A stretch of DNA of 64,000 nucleotides, from the NCBI GenBank assembly GCA_032433765.1, contig JAVIAB010000160.1, positions 20,654,115 to 20,718,114 of the forward strand. The letters run 5' to 3'. This stretch comes from Megaustenia siamemsis (taxonomy: Eukaryota; Mollusca; Gastropoda; Stylommatophora; Ariophantidae). Below, piece after piece: positions 51,575 to 64,000 of this stretch. A program made the position numbers and the translations under genes. Positions within the stretch are counted from its first letter, which is position 1. Each line of letters begins with the position of its first letter. Under the pieces are notes generated by a model. The model saw only the letters and a list, made by a program, of their open reading frames with translations, was not told where the DNA came from and ran no database searches.

Positions 51575-53805
51575 AATAGGGACAGATTCCGTAACAGTGT
51601 CAAGAAAGCCAAACCTATCCAGGAACAGATATTAAATGAAATCACAATCTTGAAATGATTAAAATGAAAATCAAATTAAAGAGAAAGAAACAAAAGACTA
51701 ATCCAACAATACCAATAGATATAACAGCTTTAAAAAAGAAAGATGTTAAAGAAACTTACACAGTACAAGTAAAGAACACACATCAGAAGCTGCTAGAAGA
51801 AGGGTTTTGAGCAGTACAGAAGAGAAAATCCTGAAGAAAAAGTCACAACCAAATGGCAATGCATAAAATACAGCATACAAGAATCTTGTGACACCTTACC
51901 CAAAAAGGAAAATAACAAAAAACAAAAATGGATAACTGACAACATTTTAGAAAAATGGAAGAAAGAAGACAAGCAAAGAACACTGCCAGATACAAGGAAA
52001 TTGATAATGAAATACGCAAAATGGGCAAAAAGGCAAAAGAAGACTGGCTCAACCAAAGATGTCTAGAAGTCGAAACTATGGAAGATAAACAAAACTTAAG
52101 AGAGATGCACACAGAAATTTAAAAAAAATTACTAATAAAGACAAAAAAGCTGCAAGAAACTGTTGTTGCAAACAAAGAGATAAGAATGCTAACAGAAAAA
52201 AAAGATATAATCGACAGGTGGCAAAAATATATAATAGAATTATTTCATGACGAAAGGGACGAAAAACCATTTATAAAATGTACATCCAGCTATAAAATCC
52301 TGAAATCTGAAGTAGAAAAAGTAAAAACAATGAAAAAGGGAAAAGTTGCAGGACCTGACGATATGCAAATAGAACTGATACAGGCTCTAGAAGATTTTGG
52401 CAATGAAATGATCACGGATATATGTAATGACATATACCATACAGGATACATACCAAATGAACTAAAGACATCAACTTTCTTTGCATTGCCTAAAAAGAAA
52501 GGTGCAGTTGAAGGAAGTGATTTTAGAACAATAAGCCTAATGAGCCATGTTAAAAAAAAAATACTAAATGTTATATAGGAAAGGATTCAGAATAAAATCA
52601 ATACTGAATTAGATGAGCAGCAATTTGGATTCCGGAAAAAAGTGGGACAAAAGAAGTCATATTCAGCATGAGGACATTGATTGAAAAAAACATAGAAGTA
52701 AACAAACCAATATATGCCTGCTTCATAAACTACACCAAAGCTTTCGATAGAATACACCATAATCAACTTATAGACTGCCTACAAGATATAAATCTGGACG
52801 ATACAGACATGCAATTAATATGTAATTTGTACTGGGAGCAAACAGCAATAATGAAATATAAAAAGGAGAACTCTACACCCATGGATATAAAAAGAGGAGT
52901 AAGACAGGGATGCATCCTATTACCAAGCTTTGTTCAGTCTACACACTGAGCAAATCTTTAAAAACATCACAGAGATTTCAGGCCTAAACATTAATGTAAA
53001 GATAATCAATAACCTAAGATATGTTGATGATACTGTACTACTAGCAGAAAATCCTGACTATCTACAATTACTTAATGTAATAAATATGACAAGCAAAAAA
53101 ATATGGACCAGATATGAATATCCTAAAAAGACTATAAAAAATAACTATAGAAGGCAGACAACTAAAACAAGTAGAGGAATTCAAATACATAGGAAGTCTA
53201 ATGACAAACGATAATTCTCAAACGGCAGAAATAGAATCAAGATGCAACAAAGCTTGTCAAATCATGGGACAGTTATCACCACTATTGTCCAACAAGGAAA
53301 TAACTCTGGAGACAAAACGAGCACTATACAATACAATCTTCATCCCAACGTTGTGCTACCAATGTCAGACCTGGACCCTGGATGCAAGAACAATAAGAAA
53401 AATAACCTCTACAGAGATGAAACGCGTTAGACGAATGACAGGAAACAGTCTGAGAGATAAGATCAGAAATGAAGAACCGAGAAAAAAGCTAGGAATAGCG
53501 CCCTCCATAGAATATATAAGGAAACAACAGATAAAATGGTTTGGCCATGGGACAAGGCAGAAAGAACAAAACACTTGAGCCTTCAACAAACGTTGTGAGA
53601 ACACCAGACCCAAATGTCGACCACGAAAAAGATGGGTCGATGGAATATTAGAAGCACTAGGAAACATAACAGCAGCAGAGACGAACAGAAGAACAAAAGA
53701 CCGCAAATTATATCTCCCCTCGACGCTGAAAGGCAGATGAGGAAGGAAAGAAGAAGAAGAGGAAGAAGAAGAAGTAGAAGTAGAAGAAGAAAAAAGACTA
53801 AAACT
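51575..53805 (+). mobile_element. LINE (RTE/Jockey-like) reverse-transcriptase copy with (GAA)n tail
   Basis: It begins in the last residues of the endonuclease (TYPGTDIK, then MKIKLKRKK). It continues through KAKEDWLNQRCLE, KKGKVAGPDDMQIELIQALE, GYIPNELKTSTFFALPKKKG, FRTISLMSHV, CFINYTKAFDRIHHNQL (motif A), RGVRQGC (motif B) and NLRYVDDTVLLAEN (catalytic YVDD). The C-terminal region has LCYQCQTWTLDARTIRKIT, KRVRRMTGNSLRDKIRN and QQIKWFGHGTRQK. An agaagaagaagagg tail lies at 53748-53805. All RT motifs are present, but several frameshifts and stops break the frame and the 5' half is missing. Confidence 0.92.
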
Positions 53806-54212
53806 ATGTTCATAAACAAAGAGAATTCTCAAGACCTACAAATAAATACCACATTTGAAGGAATACATCTGGAGACAGTTCAGAGCTACAACTACCTTGG
53901 ACATACTATAACCAGTGATGGAAAATGTAAAACTGAAATAAACAAAAGACTAGGTATAGCAAAAAGTAATTTTATTGCCATGATAAGTATACTAACATCA
54001 AGACAAATAACACCAGGGCTAAAACTAAGAATAGCAAAATGTTACATCTTCTCAATATTCCTGTATGGTGCAGAAACATGGACATTAGACAAGAAAATAA
54101 AACAGAAAAATGAAGCCTTGAAATGTGGATTTATAGAAGAATAGGTAGAATTGGATGGAGAGAAAAGAAAACAAACGATGAAGTTTTAAAACAACTAAAA
54201 AAGAAAAGAGAA
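53806..54212 (+). mobile_element. LINE C-terminal fragment
   Basis: The plus strand reads HLETVQSYNYLGHTITSDGK, EINKRLGIAKSNFIAMI, YIFSIFLYGAETWTLDKKIK and, after a frameshift, RIGWREKKTNDEVLKQLKK, then stops exactly where a minus-strand LINE tail begins. The continuation was not found on the far side of that LINE. It belongs to the (GAT)n group by its motifs but is distinct from the nearby copies. Confidence 0.85.
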
Positions 54213-56505
54213 CTCATCATCATCAAGTACCGGGCCTGCTGGCGTAGGTGATCAAGTCTCTCCACAACTTTCGATCTCGACAGTTATTTATCATTTGTGT
54301 TGTTGACCTTCTGCCAAGCCATTCTCTTAAGCTGTCTGTTATTTTTTCTCTTTGTTTCACTCTATCTCTTCGTCCTTCAATTTCTCCAGTTGTTACAATA
54401 TATTCCAGTTGTTCTCTTCTCATTACATGGCCAAAAAAATGACAATTGTTTCTTCCAAATATTGTAAATTAGCTCTCTTTTTGCTTTGACCTCTCTCAGA
54501 ACATTTTCATTACTCTTCTTAGCTGTCCATGGTATTCTCAACATTCTTCTGTAAAACCACATTTCTACAGACTCCAGTGATTTTCTTGCCTGTTGTCCAT
54601 AATTCGCTACCATATGTTAAGACTGGCTCTACGTAACATTTAAGAACTCTTTTTCTTGTTTCTATTGTCAAAATGGATTGCATAGTATCTTCCTCATTTT
54701 CTGGAAAGCTGCTTTTGCCTGAGCCATTCTGCATCTCACCTCTTTTATACATCTTCCGTCTGAGGTTTACAAAGTTCCCAAATATGTAAATTCTTCTACC
54801 TGTTTTAATATTGTTCCACTTGTCTTTATTTTGCACTGAGGTGATGTCTTTTTCATTGTTGTTACCATTACCTCTGTCTTTTTGCTATTAAGGCTGAGTC
54901 CTTTATTTTTGCTTTCTTTCACTATAATGTCCAACATTTCATGTAACTCATTTTCACTCTTAGCGATTAAGACTGTATCATCAGCATACCTTAGATTATT
55001 TATACTATGACCTCCAATTGTTATTCCAGGCATACCCCTTATGGATCTTAAAATAATCTCACTTTAAATAGTAAACAAATCTGGTGACAGCACACAACAT
55101 TGTATAACACCCTGTTTTATTTGTTGAAACATTCCCAATTGGTTTCCAATTCTTATGGTCGCTTTTCGTTGCCAGTACATGTTCATAATTATTCTTAGAT
55201 TCTTGCTGTCTACGTTTATGCTTTCTCAAATGTTGATTATTTCTTGGTGCTTTACTTTGTCAAATGCCTTGGTGTAATCTATGAAACATAGGTATAGATC
55301 TATTTTCACCTCTATGGCTCTTTCTACTAAAGATCTTATGATATATATGGCATTGCTCGTTCCTTTACCTCCAACAAAACCACACCGTTCATCGCTAATT
55401 TCTGGACTGATTTTGTTTCGCACTCTTCGCATGATGATTCTTAGTAATATCTTAGTCATATGACTCATAAGGCTTATTGTGCGATGATCGTCGCATTCAG
55501 TCGCACCTGATTTCTTTGGTAGGGCTATGAATATTGATTTGAGCATGTCGTCTGGTATATATCCGCTGTTATAGATATCATTCAATATTTTTGTTATTAT
55601 TTCTATTCCAAAATCACCCATGGCTTCAATCTCTTCTCTAGTTATATTATCTGGTCCAGGAGCTTTTCCTGCTTTCATATTGCGCAAGACGTCTTCCACT
55701 TCTTCTCTGAGTATTTCTGGTCCTTCTCCATTATCCTTAATATTTACTTCCGTTCGTTCATCATTATAAAGATCTTTAATGTATTCTGTCCATCGTTCCC
55801 TTAAGCTTTCTTGATCAATCAACAGTTCTCCTTCCTTTGATTTTAAACATCCCGTTTTTTATTGCGTTTTTCTTCCTGTTAATTCTTCAGTTTGTTTGTA
55901 TATAGCTTTAGCATCTCCTTTCTGTTGCATTTAAATCTCTTTGCATCTCTCTTTTAGCCATGCTTCTTTTGCTTCATTGCATTTTATTACAATCTCTTTA
56001 TTTAATCTCTTATAATCATATTTATTTTCTTTATTTCTTCTTCTTGTATCCATTAGCTGCAAAATATCATCTGTCATCTGAAAATCACTTGAATTTGTCC
56101 TCACTGGTGGTATGAACTCTTTTGATGATTGCTGCATTGATTCTTTTAGCATTTCCCACTGTTCATCAATGCTTTGTATCTTCTCTATTGCATTGTACCG
56201 GTTCTGAATTGTGATTTTATATTTGTCTTGCAGCTTCTTGTCTGATTTGAGTAAATCTAAATTTAACTGATGTTAACTGAGGCTCGTTTTGTTGTTTTTA
56301 ATTTTACTCTAAGCTTTCCCACAACTGGTACATGATCACTATTGCAATCTGCCCCTGGTCTAGTTTTCACACACACCAGACTGTTTCTAAATCTATTGCT
56401 TATCATTATATAATCAATTTGATTACGTGCGTTGTCTCCTGGGCTTTTCCATGTCCACAGACGTCTTGGATGTTGCTTAAACCAGTTTTTCCTATCATCA
56501 TTTTT
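54213..56505 (-). mobile_element. Longest LINE copy: endonuclease end, RT and C-terminus
   Basis: On the minus strand it starts near the end of the endonuclease (RRLWTWKSPGDNARNQIDYI and CNSDHVPVVGKL). It passes the linker (KEFIPPVRTN and KRLNKEIVIKCNEAKEAWL). A 198-codon open stretch at 55226-55822 follows, with MKAGKAPGPDNITREEIEAM, SIFIALPKKSGATECDDHRT and CFIDYTKAFDKVKH (motif A). Then come INNLRYADDTVLIAKSENEL (catalytic YADD), FTYLGTL, MWFYRRMLRIPWTAKKSN and ITYASRPGT-stop with an (ATC)n-read tail. It is 5'-truncated near 56505. A handful of frameshifts, and motif B is degraded (QGVIQCCVLSP). No clean target duplication was found. Confidence 0.92.
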
Positions 56506-56582
56506 GAAATATATTTTATATAAATAAACACTTGAAGGCAAGAAATATACAAAATCAAGGCGAAGCCATGGATACATTGGCA

Positions 56583-56827
56583 GCCGCGATAGCTCAGTGG
56601 TTAGTGAACTGGACTACAAAGGACAAGAGGTAGGGTTCGATCCTAACTCACGGGTTCCGGTTCACCCAGCCTTTAATGGGTACCTGAGTTTTTTCTGGGT
56701 AAGTAAAGCGGCACGAGCGTAATACCAACCACATTACCCCAAAAATCATGTGCCTAAGGTCTGTAAAATTTATGGTCACTAACACCATATTCCCTATACG
56801 CCACTTGGCGTGACGGGGATACTTTAC
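56583..56827 (+). mobile_element. SINE, family A, full length
   Basis: gccgcgatagctcagtgg head, B box gggttcgatcc, and the full body to cacttggcgtgacgggg and atactttac. A reference-quality copy of the family. Confidence 0.95.
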
Positions 56828-57002
56828 ATTTGTTTACCATGGACAAACTAAAGATTCCAAATATTTAACAGGAACAATGTGCAATACTAGTTAAAGATCT
56901 TACGAAGCCAAACATGGACACATTTCTTTGTAAATGTAAAGATTCGACAACAAACACGGTTCTAGCACAATATCGCGTGTGAGTTATCTTTATCTCTATA
57001 TT
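56828..57002. other. Short unassigned spacer
   Basis: No feature supported. Confidence 0.4.
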
Positions 57003-57205
57003 TATTCCTTTGTTATTTGTTTACTATAGAAAGTTATTTGTTTCTATATTTATTCCTTTGTTATTTGTTATTTGTTTACGATATAAAGTTATTTGTTTCT
57101 ATATTTATTCCTTTGTTATTTGTTATTTGTTTCTATATTTATTCCTTTGTTATTTGTTATTTGTTTACTATAGAAAGTTATTTGTTTCTATATTTATTCG
57201 TTTGT
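57003..57205. repeat. AT-rich tandem repeat, about four units
   Basis: Units of tttctatatttattcctttg plus ttatttgttatttgttta; two unit lengths (about 37 and 56-60 bp) because a gatataaagt/actatagaaagt segment is present or absent. Confidence 0.9.
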
Positions 57206-57295
57206 TCTATCCAAACAACTAAATAGTACGATTAACTTAGTCTTAAGTGGCTCACTTCCCACAGAGGACAACGGTTTGAAATAAGACCTCAAACT

Positions 57296-57722
57296 GGCTG
57301 TGTGCTCTAGCGTTTCTTTCTCGTGGCAAGGCGCTGTGTCAAGGACTATGGGTTCCACCCTGCTTCGGACTGTCTATTGTTCTTTGTTTTTTTTTTCAGT
57401 TGTTGATTATTTTTTCCCGAGTGTTGTAGACATACCTCTTCCCCTGCAATGATTCGCTGATCTATTGGCTTAAAAGTTTCCTTCCATAATAATCTTTCTC
57501 TTCTGCCTTTCAGCTCCCTGTGGAGCATATTTCTTCAACAAACACTTTCCAAGTCGTTCTGTTTCTCGCCATTCTTTTAAGATCATTCCATGTCTTCCCT
57601 GTCATCTTCATCTCTGCTTCTATCTGTCTTCTCCAAGAATTCTTTGGTCTTCCTCTTTGTCTTTTCCCCTGGGGATTCCAAAAAGAGGGCCCTTCCATAA
57701 TAATATTCATTTATTATTATTA
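57296..57722 (+). mobile_element. SINE, family D, interrupted by a LINE
   Basis: Same element as 4295-4528. The head and body are at 57296-57493 (tctcgtggcaaggcgctgtg, gggttccaccctg and catacctcttcccctgc) and the last bases with the (ATT)n tail at 57691-57722. A LINE fragment is inserted between. Confidence 0.88.
57494..57690 (-). mobile_element. 197-bp LINE 3' end, 14-bp target-site duplication
   Basis: The minus strand reads SFWNPQGKRQRGRPKNSWRR and QIEAEMKMTGKTWNDLKRMA and ends CSTGS-stop with a short gaaag tail. ccttccataataat at 57480-57493 is repeated exactly at 57691-57704. With the insert skipped the SINE matches its sister at 4295-4528. Confidence 0.96.
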
Positions 57723-57724
57723 TC

Positions 57725-58515
57725 TCTCTAAACACACATCATATAACAAGTTAGATTATATACGAGCATCACCCCTACCGTCAGCTTTACAGTAAATTCG
57801 CATTTTTTGCCTTTCCTGATTAAAAAAAAAAAGGTACGTGACATTTGCTTTGGTATTGAGTTACATGCAAGGAGAGAACGTTTAGCCATACCCTACCTCT
57901 CCCTTCCACCATGTGTGCCATACACTCCAATCCACAAGTGAGGCAAAGTTATCGAATTCTGCTACTTTAAGATTTGAACAATGTAAGGGAAGTAACTGTG
58001 ATTTGAGTTCCGGACTCCAATCGATGAGAGAAATATTAAGTTATGTTTCTTGAATGGCTTCCGAGAAGACACGAATGTCTGGAAGAATGGAAGTAAAGAA
58101 GTGGATGTATCAAGATATAGATGGCTGTTAAAATCGAATAACAAAAACTCATAAACAAAAATTTGATCGTGAAAATTAGGAACGTTTGGAACACCCTTCT
58201 ATTTTATTCACTTAACAGCGGATTGACTGCGCTGGTAGTGCACCTTTCGACCAGGTGTATCCGGCCTTCAGTATGTAATTTACTGGACCAGATTAGTTTT
58301 GTTCAGTCGACAGATCATCTTCATCGGGTGGCGGGCAACCCATAGTGCTTAGATGCCTTCCTCAGGGCGTTCCCCAGTATAACGCAAGCCCGTCACACAG
58401 TGGCGAAAGTACTGACGGTGGCTTCAGCTCAGACGCACGAACTCTGTAGCACCGGCGAAGACGTTGGCTCTAACCTCTTGAGTCGCCACTTACGACAGGC
58501 ATGGAGGATGGCAGG
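57725..58515. other. Unassigned sequence
   Basis: About 800 bp without a supported gene. 58190-58515 is more GC-rich than its surroundings, but I could not assign it. Confidence 0.45.
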
Positions 58516-58517
58516 TG

Positions 58518-58650
58518 ACCAGGGCACCGACATAACTGTTTCCCCCAATATTCGTGACCAGGGCCCCGACATAACTGTTTCCCCAAATATTCGAAGCCAG
58601 GGCCCCGACATAATTGTTTCCCCCAATATTCGTGACCAGGGCTTCACAGG
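58518..58650. repeat. 39-bp tandem repeat, about 3.5 copies
   Basis: The unit has gaccagggccccgacataac and tgtttcccccaatattcg. In frame it gives DQGPDITVSPNIR repeats, with no sign that they are translated. Confidence 0.93.
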
Positions 58651-58654
58651 TTAA

Positions 58655-61600
58655 TTTTGGTAAAATAACCAACAACAACAACAAAACAATCAACTCGTAA
58701 AATAACCAACAACAAAAAACAATCAACTCGTAAAATAACCAACAACAACAACAAAACAATCAACTCGTAAAATAACCAACAACAAAAAACAATCAACTCG
58801 TAAAATAACCAACAACAACAACAAAACAATCAACTCGTAAAATAACCAACAACAAAAAACAATCAACTCGTAAAATAACCAACAACAACAACAACAACAA
58901 AAAACTATCAACTCGTAAAATAACCAACTGCAAAAAACAATCAACTCGTAAAATAACCAACAACAACAACAACAACAAAAAACAATCAACTCGTAAAATA
59001 ACCAACAACAACAACAAAAAACAATCAACTCGTAAAATAATCAACAACAACAGCAACAACAACAACAAAAATCAATCAACTCGTAAAAAAAACCAACAAC
59101 AACAACAAAAATCAATCAACTCGTAAAATAACCAACAACACAACAACTACAACAAAAAACAATCAACTCGTAAAATAACCAACAACAACAAGAAACAATC
59201 AACTCGTAAAATAGCCAACAACAAAAAATAATCAACTCGTAAAATAACCAACAACAAAAAACAATCAACTCGTAAATTAACCAACAACAAATACAACAAA
59301 ATAATCAACTCGTAAAATAACCAACAACAACAACAAAAATAATCAACTCATAAAATAACCAACATCAACAACAAAAAACAATCAACTCGTAAAATAATCA
59401 GCAACAACAGCAACAACAACAACAAAAATCAATCAACTCGTAAAATAACCAACAACAACAACAAAAATCAATCAACTCGTAAAATAACCAACAACAACAA
59501 CAACAACAAGAAACAATCAACTCGTAAAATAATTAACAACAACAAAAACAATCAACTCGTAAAATAATCAGCAACAACAGCAACAAAAACAAAAAGACAA
59601 TCAACTCGTAAAATAACCAACAACACAACAACAACAACAAAAAACAATCAACTCGTAAAATAATCAACAACAACAACAACAACAAGAAACAGTCAACTCG
59701 TAAAATAATTAACAACAACAAAAACAATCAACTCGTAAAATAACCAACAACAACAACAACAACAACAACAACAAAACAATCAACTCGTAAAATAACCAAC
59801 AACAAAAAACAATCAACTCGTAAAATAACCAACAACAAAAAACAATCAACTCGTAAAATAACCAAAAACAACAACAACAACAAAAAACAATCAACTCGTA
59901 AAATAACCAACAACAACAACAAAAATAACCAACTCGTAAAATAACCAACATCAACAACAAAAAACAATAAACTCGTAAAATAACCAACAACAACAACAAC
60001 AACATAAAACAATCAACTCGTAAAATAATCAATAACAACAAAAACAATCAACTCGTAAAATAACGAACAACAACAACAACAAACAAACAAACAAACAATC
60101 AACTCGTAAAATAACCAACAACAACAAAAAATCAACTCGTAAAATAACAACAACAACAGCAAACAATCAACTCGTAAAATAACCAACAACAACAACAACA
60201 AAAAACAATCAACTCGTAAAATAACAATAACAACAACAAATCAACTCGTAAAATAACCAACGACAACAACAACAACAAAACAATCAACTCGTAAAATAAC
60301 CAACAACAACAACAAAAAACAATCAACTCGTAAAATAACCAACAACAACAAAAACAATCAACAAGTAAAATAACCAACAACAACAACAACAACAAAAAAC
60401 AAAAAAAAACAATCAACTCGTAAAATAATCAACAACAAAAAATCAACTTGTAAAATAACCAACAACAAAAACAAAAAACAATCAACTCGTAAAATAACCA
60501 ATAAAAAACAATCAACTCGTAAAATAACCAACAACAACAAATAATAATCAATTCGTAAAACAACCAACAACAACAAAAACAATCAACTCGTAACATAACA
60601 AACAACAACAACAAAAAACAATCAACTCGTAAAATAACCAATAAAAAACAATCAACTCGTAAAATAACCAATAACAACAACAAAAACAATCAACTCGTAA
60701 AATAACCAATAAAAAACAATCAACTCGTAAAATAACCAACAACAACAACAAAAAACAATCAACTCGTAAAACAACCAACAACAACAAAAACAATCAACTC
60801 GTAAAATAACCAACAACAACAACAAAAAACAATCAACTCGTAAAATAACCAACAACAACCACAAAAACAATCAACTCGTAAAATAACCAACAACAACAAA
60901 AACAATCAACTCGTAAAATAACCAACAACAACAAAAACAATCAACTCGTAAAATAACCACCAACAACAACAACAAAAAACAATCAACTCGTAAAATAACC
61001 AACAAAAACTACAAAATAATCAACTCGTAAAATAACGAACAACAACAAAAATAATCAACTCATAAAATAACCAACATCAAGAACAAAAAACAATCAACTC
61101 GTAAAATAATCAGCAAAAACAGCAACAACAACAACAAATATCAATCAGCTCGTAAAAAAACCAACAACAACAACAAAAATCAATCAACTCGTAAAATAAC
61201 CAACAACAACAACAACAAACAATCAACTCGTAAAATAACCAACAACAACAAAAACAATCAACTCGTAAAATAACCAACAACAACAACAGCAACAACAACA
61301 AAAAAATCAATCAACTCGTAAAATAACCAACAACACAACAACAACAACAAAAAACAATCAACTCGTAAAATAATCAACAACAACAACAACAAGAAACAAT
61401 CAACTCGTAAAATAGTTAACAACAACAAAAACAATCAACTCGTAAAATAACCAACAACAAAAAACAATCAACTCGTAAAATAACCAACAAAAAAAAACAA
61501 TCAACTCGTAAAATAACCAAAAACAACAACAACAACAAAAAACAATCAACTCGTAAAATAACCAACAACAACAACAAAAATAATCAACTCGTAAAATAAC

Positions 61601-62955
61601 CAACATCAACAACAAAAAACAATAAACTCGTAAAATAATCAACAACAGCAACAACAACAACAAAAATTAATCAACTCGTAAAATAACCAACAACAACAAC
61701 AACAAAAATCAATCAACTCGTAAAATAACCAACAGCAACAAACAATCAACTCGTAAAATAACAACAACAACAACATAAAACAATCAACTAGTAAAATAAT
61801 CAATAACAACAACAACAAACAAACAAACAAACAATCAACTCGTAAAATAACCAACAACAACAACAAAAATCAACTCGTTAAATAACCAAAAACAACAAAA
61901 AAATCAACTCGTAAAATAACCAACAACAAAAAATCAACTCGTAAAATAACAACAACAACAGCAAACAATCAACTCGTAAAATAACCAAGAACAACAACAA
62001 CAACAAAAAACAATCAACTCGTAAAATAACCAACAACAACAAAAACAATCAACTAGTAAAATAACCAACAACAACAACAACAAAAAAAAACAAAAAAAAA
62101 CAATCAACTCGTAAAATAATCAACAACAAAAAATCAACTTGTAAAATAACCAACAACAAAAACAAAAAACAATCAACTCGTAAAATAACCAATAAAAAAC
62201 AATCAACTCGTAAAATAACCAACAACAACAAAAAATAATCAACTCGTAAAACAACCAACAACAACAAAAACAATCAACTCGTAACATAACCAACAACAAC
62301 AACAACAAAAAACAATCAACTCGTAAAATAACCATTAAAAAACAATCAACTCGTATAATAACCAACAACAACAACAAAAAACAATCAACTCGTAAAATAA
62401 CCATTAAAAAACAATCAACTTGTAAAATAACCAACAACAACAACAAAAAACAATCAACTCGTAAAACAACCAAGAACAACAAAAACAATCAACTCGTAAA
62501 ATAACCAACAACAACAACAAAAAACAATCAACTCGTAAAATAACCAACAACAACAACAAAAACAATCAACTCGTAAAATAACCAACAACAACAACAAAAA
62601 ACAATCAACTCGTAAAATAACCAACAACAACAACAAAAACAATCAACTCGTAAAATAACCAACAACAACAACAAAAAAACAATCAACTCGTAAAATAACC
62701 AACAACAACAACAAAAACAGTCAACTCGTAAAATAACCAACAACAACAAAAACAATCAACTCGTAAAATAACCAACAACAACAAAAACAATCAACTCGTA
62801 AAATAACCAACAACAACAACAAACAATCAACTCGTAAAATAACCAACAACAACAACAAAAAACAATCAACTCGTAAAATAACCAACAACAACAACAAAAA
62901 ACAATCACCTCGTAAAATAACCAACAACAACAACATAAAACAATCAACTCTTAAA
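58655..62955. repeat. Minisatellite of about 110 units with embedded (CAA)n
   Basis: The unit is caatcaactcgtaaaataac followed by a (CAA)n and A-run stretch of variable length, so units range from about 27 to 55 bp. Distinctive stretches recur about 1.7 kb apart: the cataaaataaccaacatcaa block near 59347 and 61058, and the caacaaaaaatcaacttgta block near 60430 and 62130. Minus-strand readings of LLLLVILRVDCF type are by-products. The last units (62940-63045) decay. Confidence 0.97.
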
Positions 62956-62959
62956 ATAG

Positions 62960-63446
62960 CGAAATAAAAAATCTGCCTCCAAAATAAAAAAATAAATAAA
63001 CAATTCACTCGTAAAATGACAAAAAAATATCTACTCGTAAAATAACAAAAACAACAATCCCACATTTCAAGATCCAATGGATAAGAACTTGAACAAAGGT
63101 GTGCGTATGCTTAAACTTTGTTAAGTAAAACAAATATGTTTTATGTATCTTTGGGAGTTCAAAACTCCGACCTGAACACCTCGCACCCACTGCACCGGAG
63201 ATGCCGACCATTATTTTTCGGCCCCATAAAAATCCCCCCGTCCCCCATACACCTCAGAAACGGGATAAAGGACCGTATAATTTTTGTTTGTATGTGTGTG
63301 CCTGGAGCCTAAATAAAAGTGGTAGATGCCAATAATAAACAAAACGTACAATCCGAGGTATACTTTATAAATCGAATGTCTTCCCAACACGTTGTTAATT
63401 AACTTTCTGAAGTAGATATGTAAGCAGGAGTAGCCACTCTGCTACT
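62960..63446. other. Unassigned sequence
   Basis: No gene or repeat assigned. A short ORF at 63118-63312 has no recognisable features. Confidence 0.45.
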
Positions 63447-63765
63447 ACTTCTTCTACCTTTCAACTCCCTGTAGAGCATAGGTCTTCAAACATTTCAAGC
63501 CGTTCTGTTTCTTGCCATTCTTTCAAGATCATCCCGTGGCTTCCCCATCATCTTCATCTCTGCTTCAACCTGTTTTCTTCTAGAATATTTTTGATCTACC
63601 TCTTTGTTCCTCCCCATGTCGATTCCAAAAAGAGCCTGTTGTGTAAAACTCTCAGTTGGCATCCGCAGCGCATGTCCTATCCAGCGCTATAGTCTTCGTT
63701 GTATCTCTTTGTCCACTGGTACTTTTCCATAATGAACGTTTTTTCTTTAATTCTACGTTAAATGA
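63447..63765 (-). mobile_element. LINE 3' end fragment
   Basis: Minus-strand match to the CSTGS-ended LINE family: ttctacctttcaactccct (tail and stop region), gccattctttcaagatca, atcatcttcatctctgctt, ctctcagttggcatccgc and gttgtatctctttgtccact. Decayed and 5'-truncated. Confidence 0.8.
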
Positions 63766-63769
63766 AATA

Positions 63770-64000
63770 ATATAAGACTTTAAGAAAAAAAGAGATACGG
63801 CATAATTATTGGCACATTTCGCAAGAGCCGCTGAGAACGTTATTTGGAAGCGAAAGGCAAATGAACTTCGCCGGTGTCAACGTTACTAGGAAGACAAAGA
63901 GTTAATAAATGATAATTTCGAGAAAGGATATGTTGTAACGACGAAGTCTTAAAACAAAAACAAAATAAAAAAAAGAACTACTAAACATTTAATATAATTG
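63770..64000. other. Right edge, nothing recognised
   Basis: AT-rich sequence with no supported feature. Confidence 0.4.

Noticed and set aside
53806..56827. A target-site duplication for the minus-strand LINE at 54213-56505
   Set aside because: The flanks do not share a convincing repeat, and the interrupted LINE does not resume on the far side.
58490..63077. Many minus-strand open frames rich in Leu, Val and Cys that look like membrane proteins
   Set aside because: They are read-through of the (CAA)n minisatellite; every frame repeats the same motif and there are no start or splice signals.

Overview
The window looks like nuclear DNA of an invertebrate animal, most likely a mollusc. It holds many decayed non-LTR retrotransposons (LINEs), several tRNA-derived SINE families, Tc1/mariner-type DNA transposons and long minisatellite arrays. 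There are no ribosome-binding sites, operons or densely packed ORFs. The taxonomic guess rests on general resemblance of the LINE C-termini and the Tc1-like transposase to invertebrate elements; no search was run. I found no convincing conventional host gene. The best remaining candidate is a small Cys-rich ORF at 19077-19514.

Layout. 1-3768 is a satellite built from a 13-bp unit, with a 420-bp higher-order repeat. 3.8-8.5 kb holds SINE copies and LINE tails. 8.8-17.26 kb is one hugely enlarged Tc1-like transposon. Its transposase pseudogene is split by a SINE, an unclassified repeat and a LINE, and the last codons of that transposase are amplified into about 94 tandem 61-bp units lying inside the terminal repeats. 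17.3-25.7 kb is a mosaic of SINEs and LINE ends with readable target-site duplications. 25.7-32.3 kb is a giant inverted repeat (arms of about 3.2-3.3 kb, spacer of about 100 bp) that resembles a foldback transposon; its arms carry internal tandem repeats and an outward-facing C2H2 zinc-finger ORF.

32.6-43.6 kb is a pile of nested LINE and SINE insertions. It includes a LINE inserted into another copy of its own family, a LINE ending in a long (TA)n tail, a SINE B-box amplified in tandem, and a 34-bp minisatellite. 44.1-48.0 kb holds two arrays of 26-27-bp units. 48.18-50.30 kb is a compact mariner-like transposon with terminal inverted repeats. Its long transposase ORF is broken by a single stop, and a sequence matching the histone-mRNA 3' stem-loop lies just past its final stop codon. 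51.6-56.8 kb holds three long LINE fragments and a SINE. 58.5-62.96 kb is a (CAA)n-containing minisatellite, and a last LINE tail lies near 63.5 kb.

Tandem repeats make up more than a quarter of the window and transposable elements most of the rest. The two main themes are transposon sequence turning into satellite DNA (the Tc1 C-terminus and the SINE B-box) and dense nesting whose order can be read from target-site duplications.
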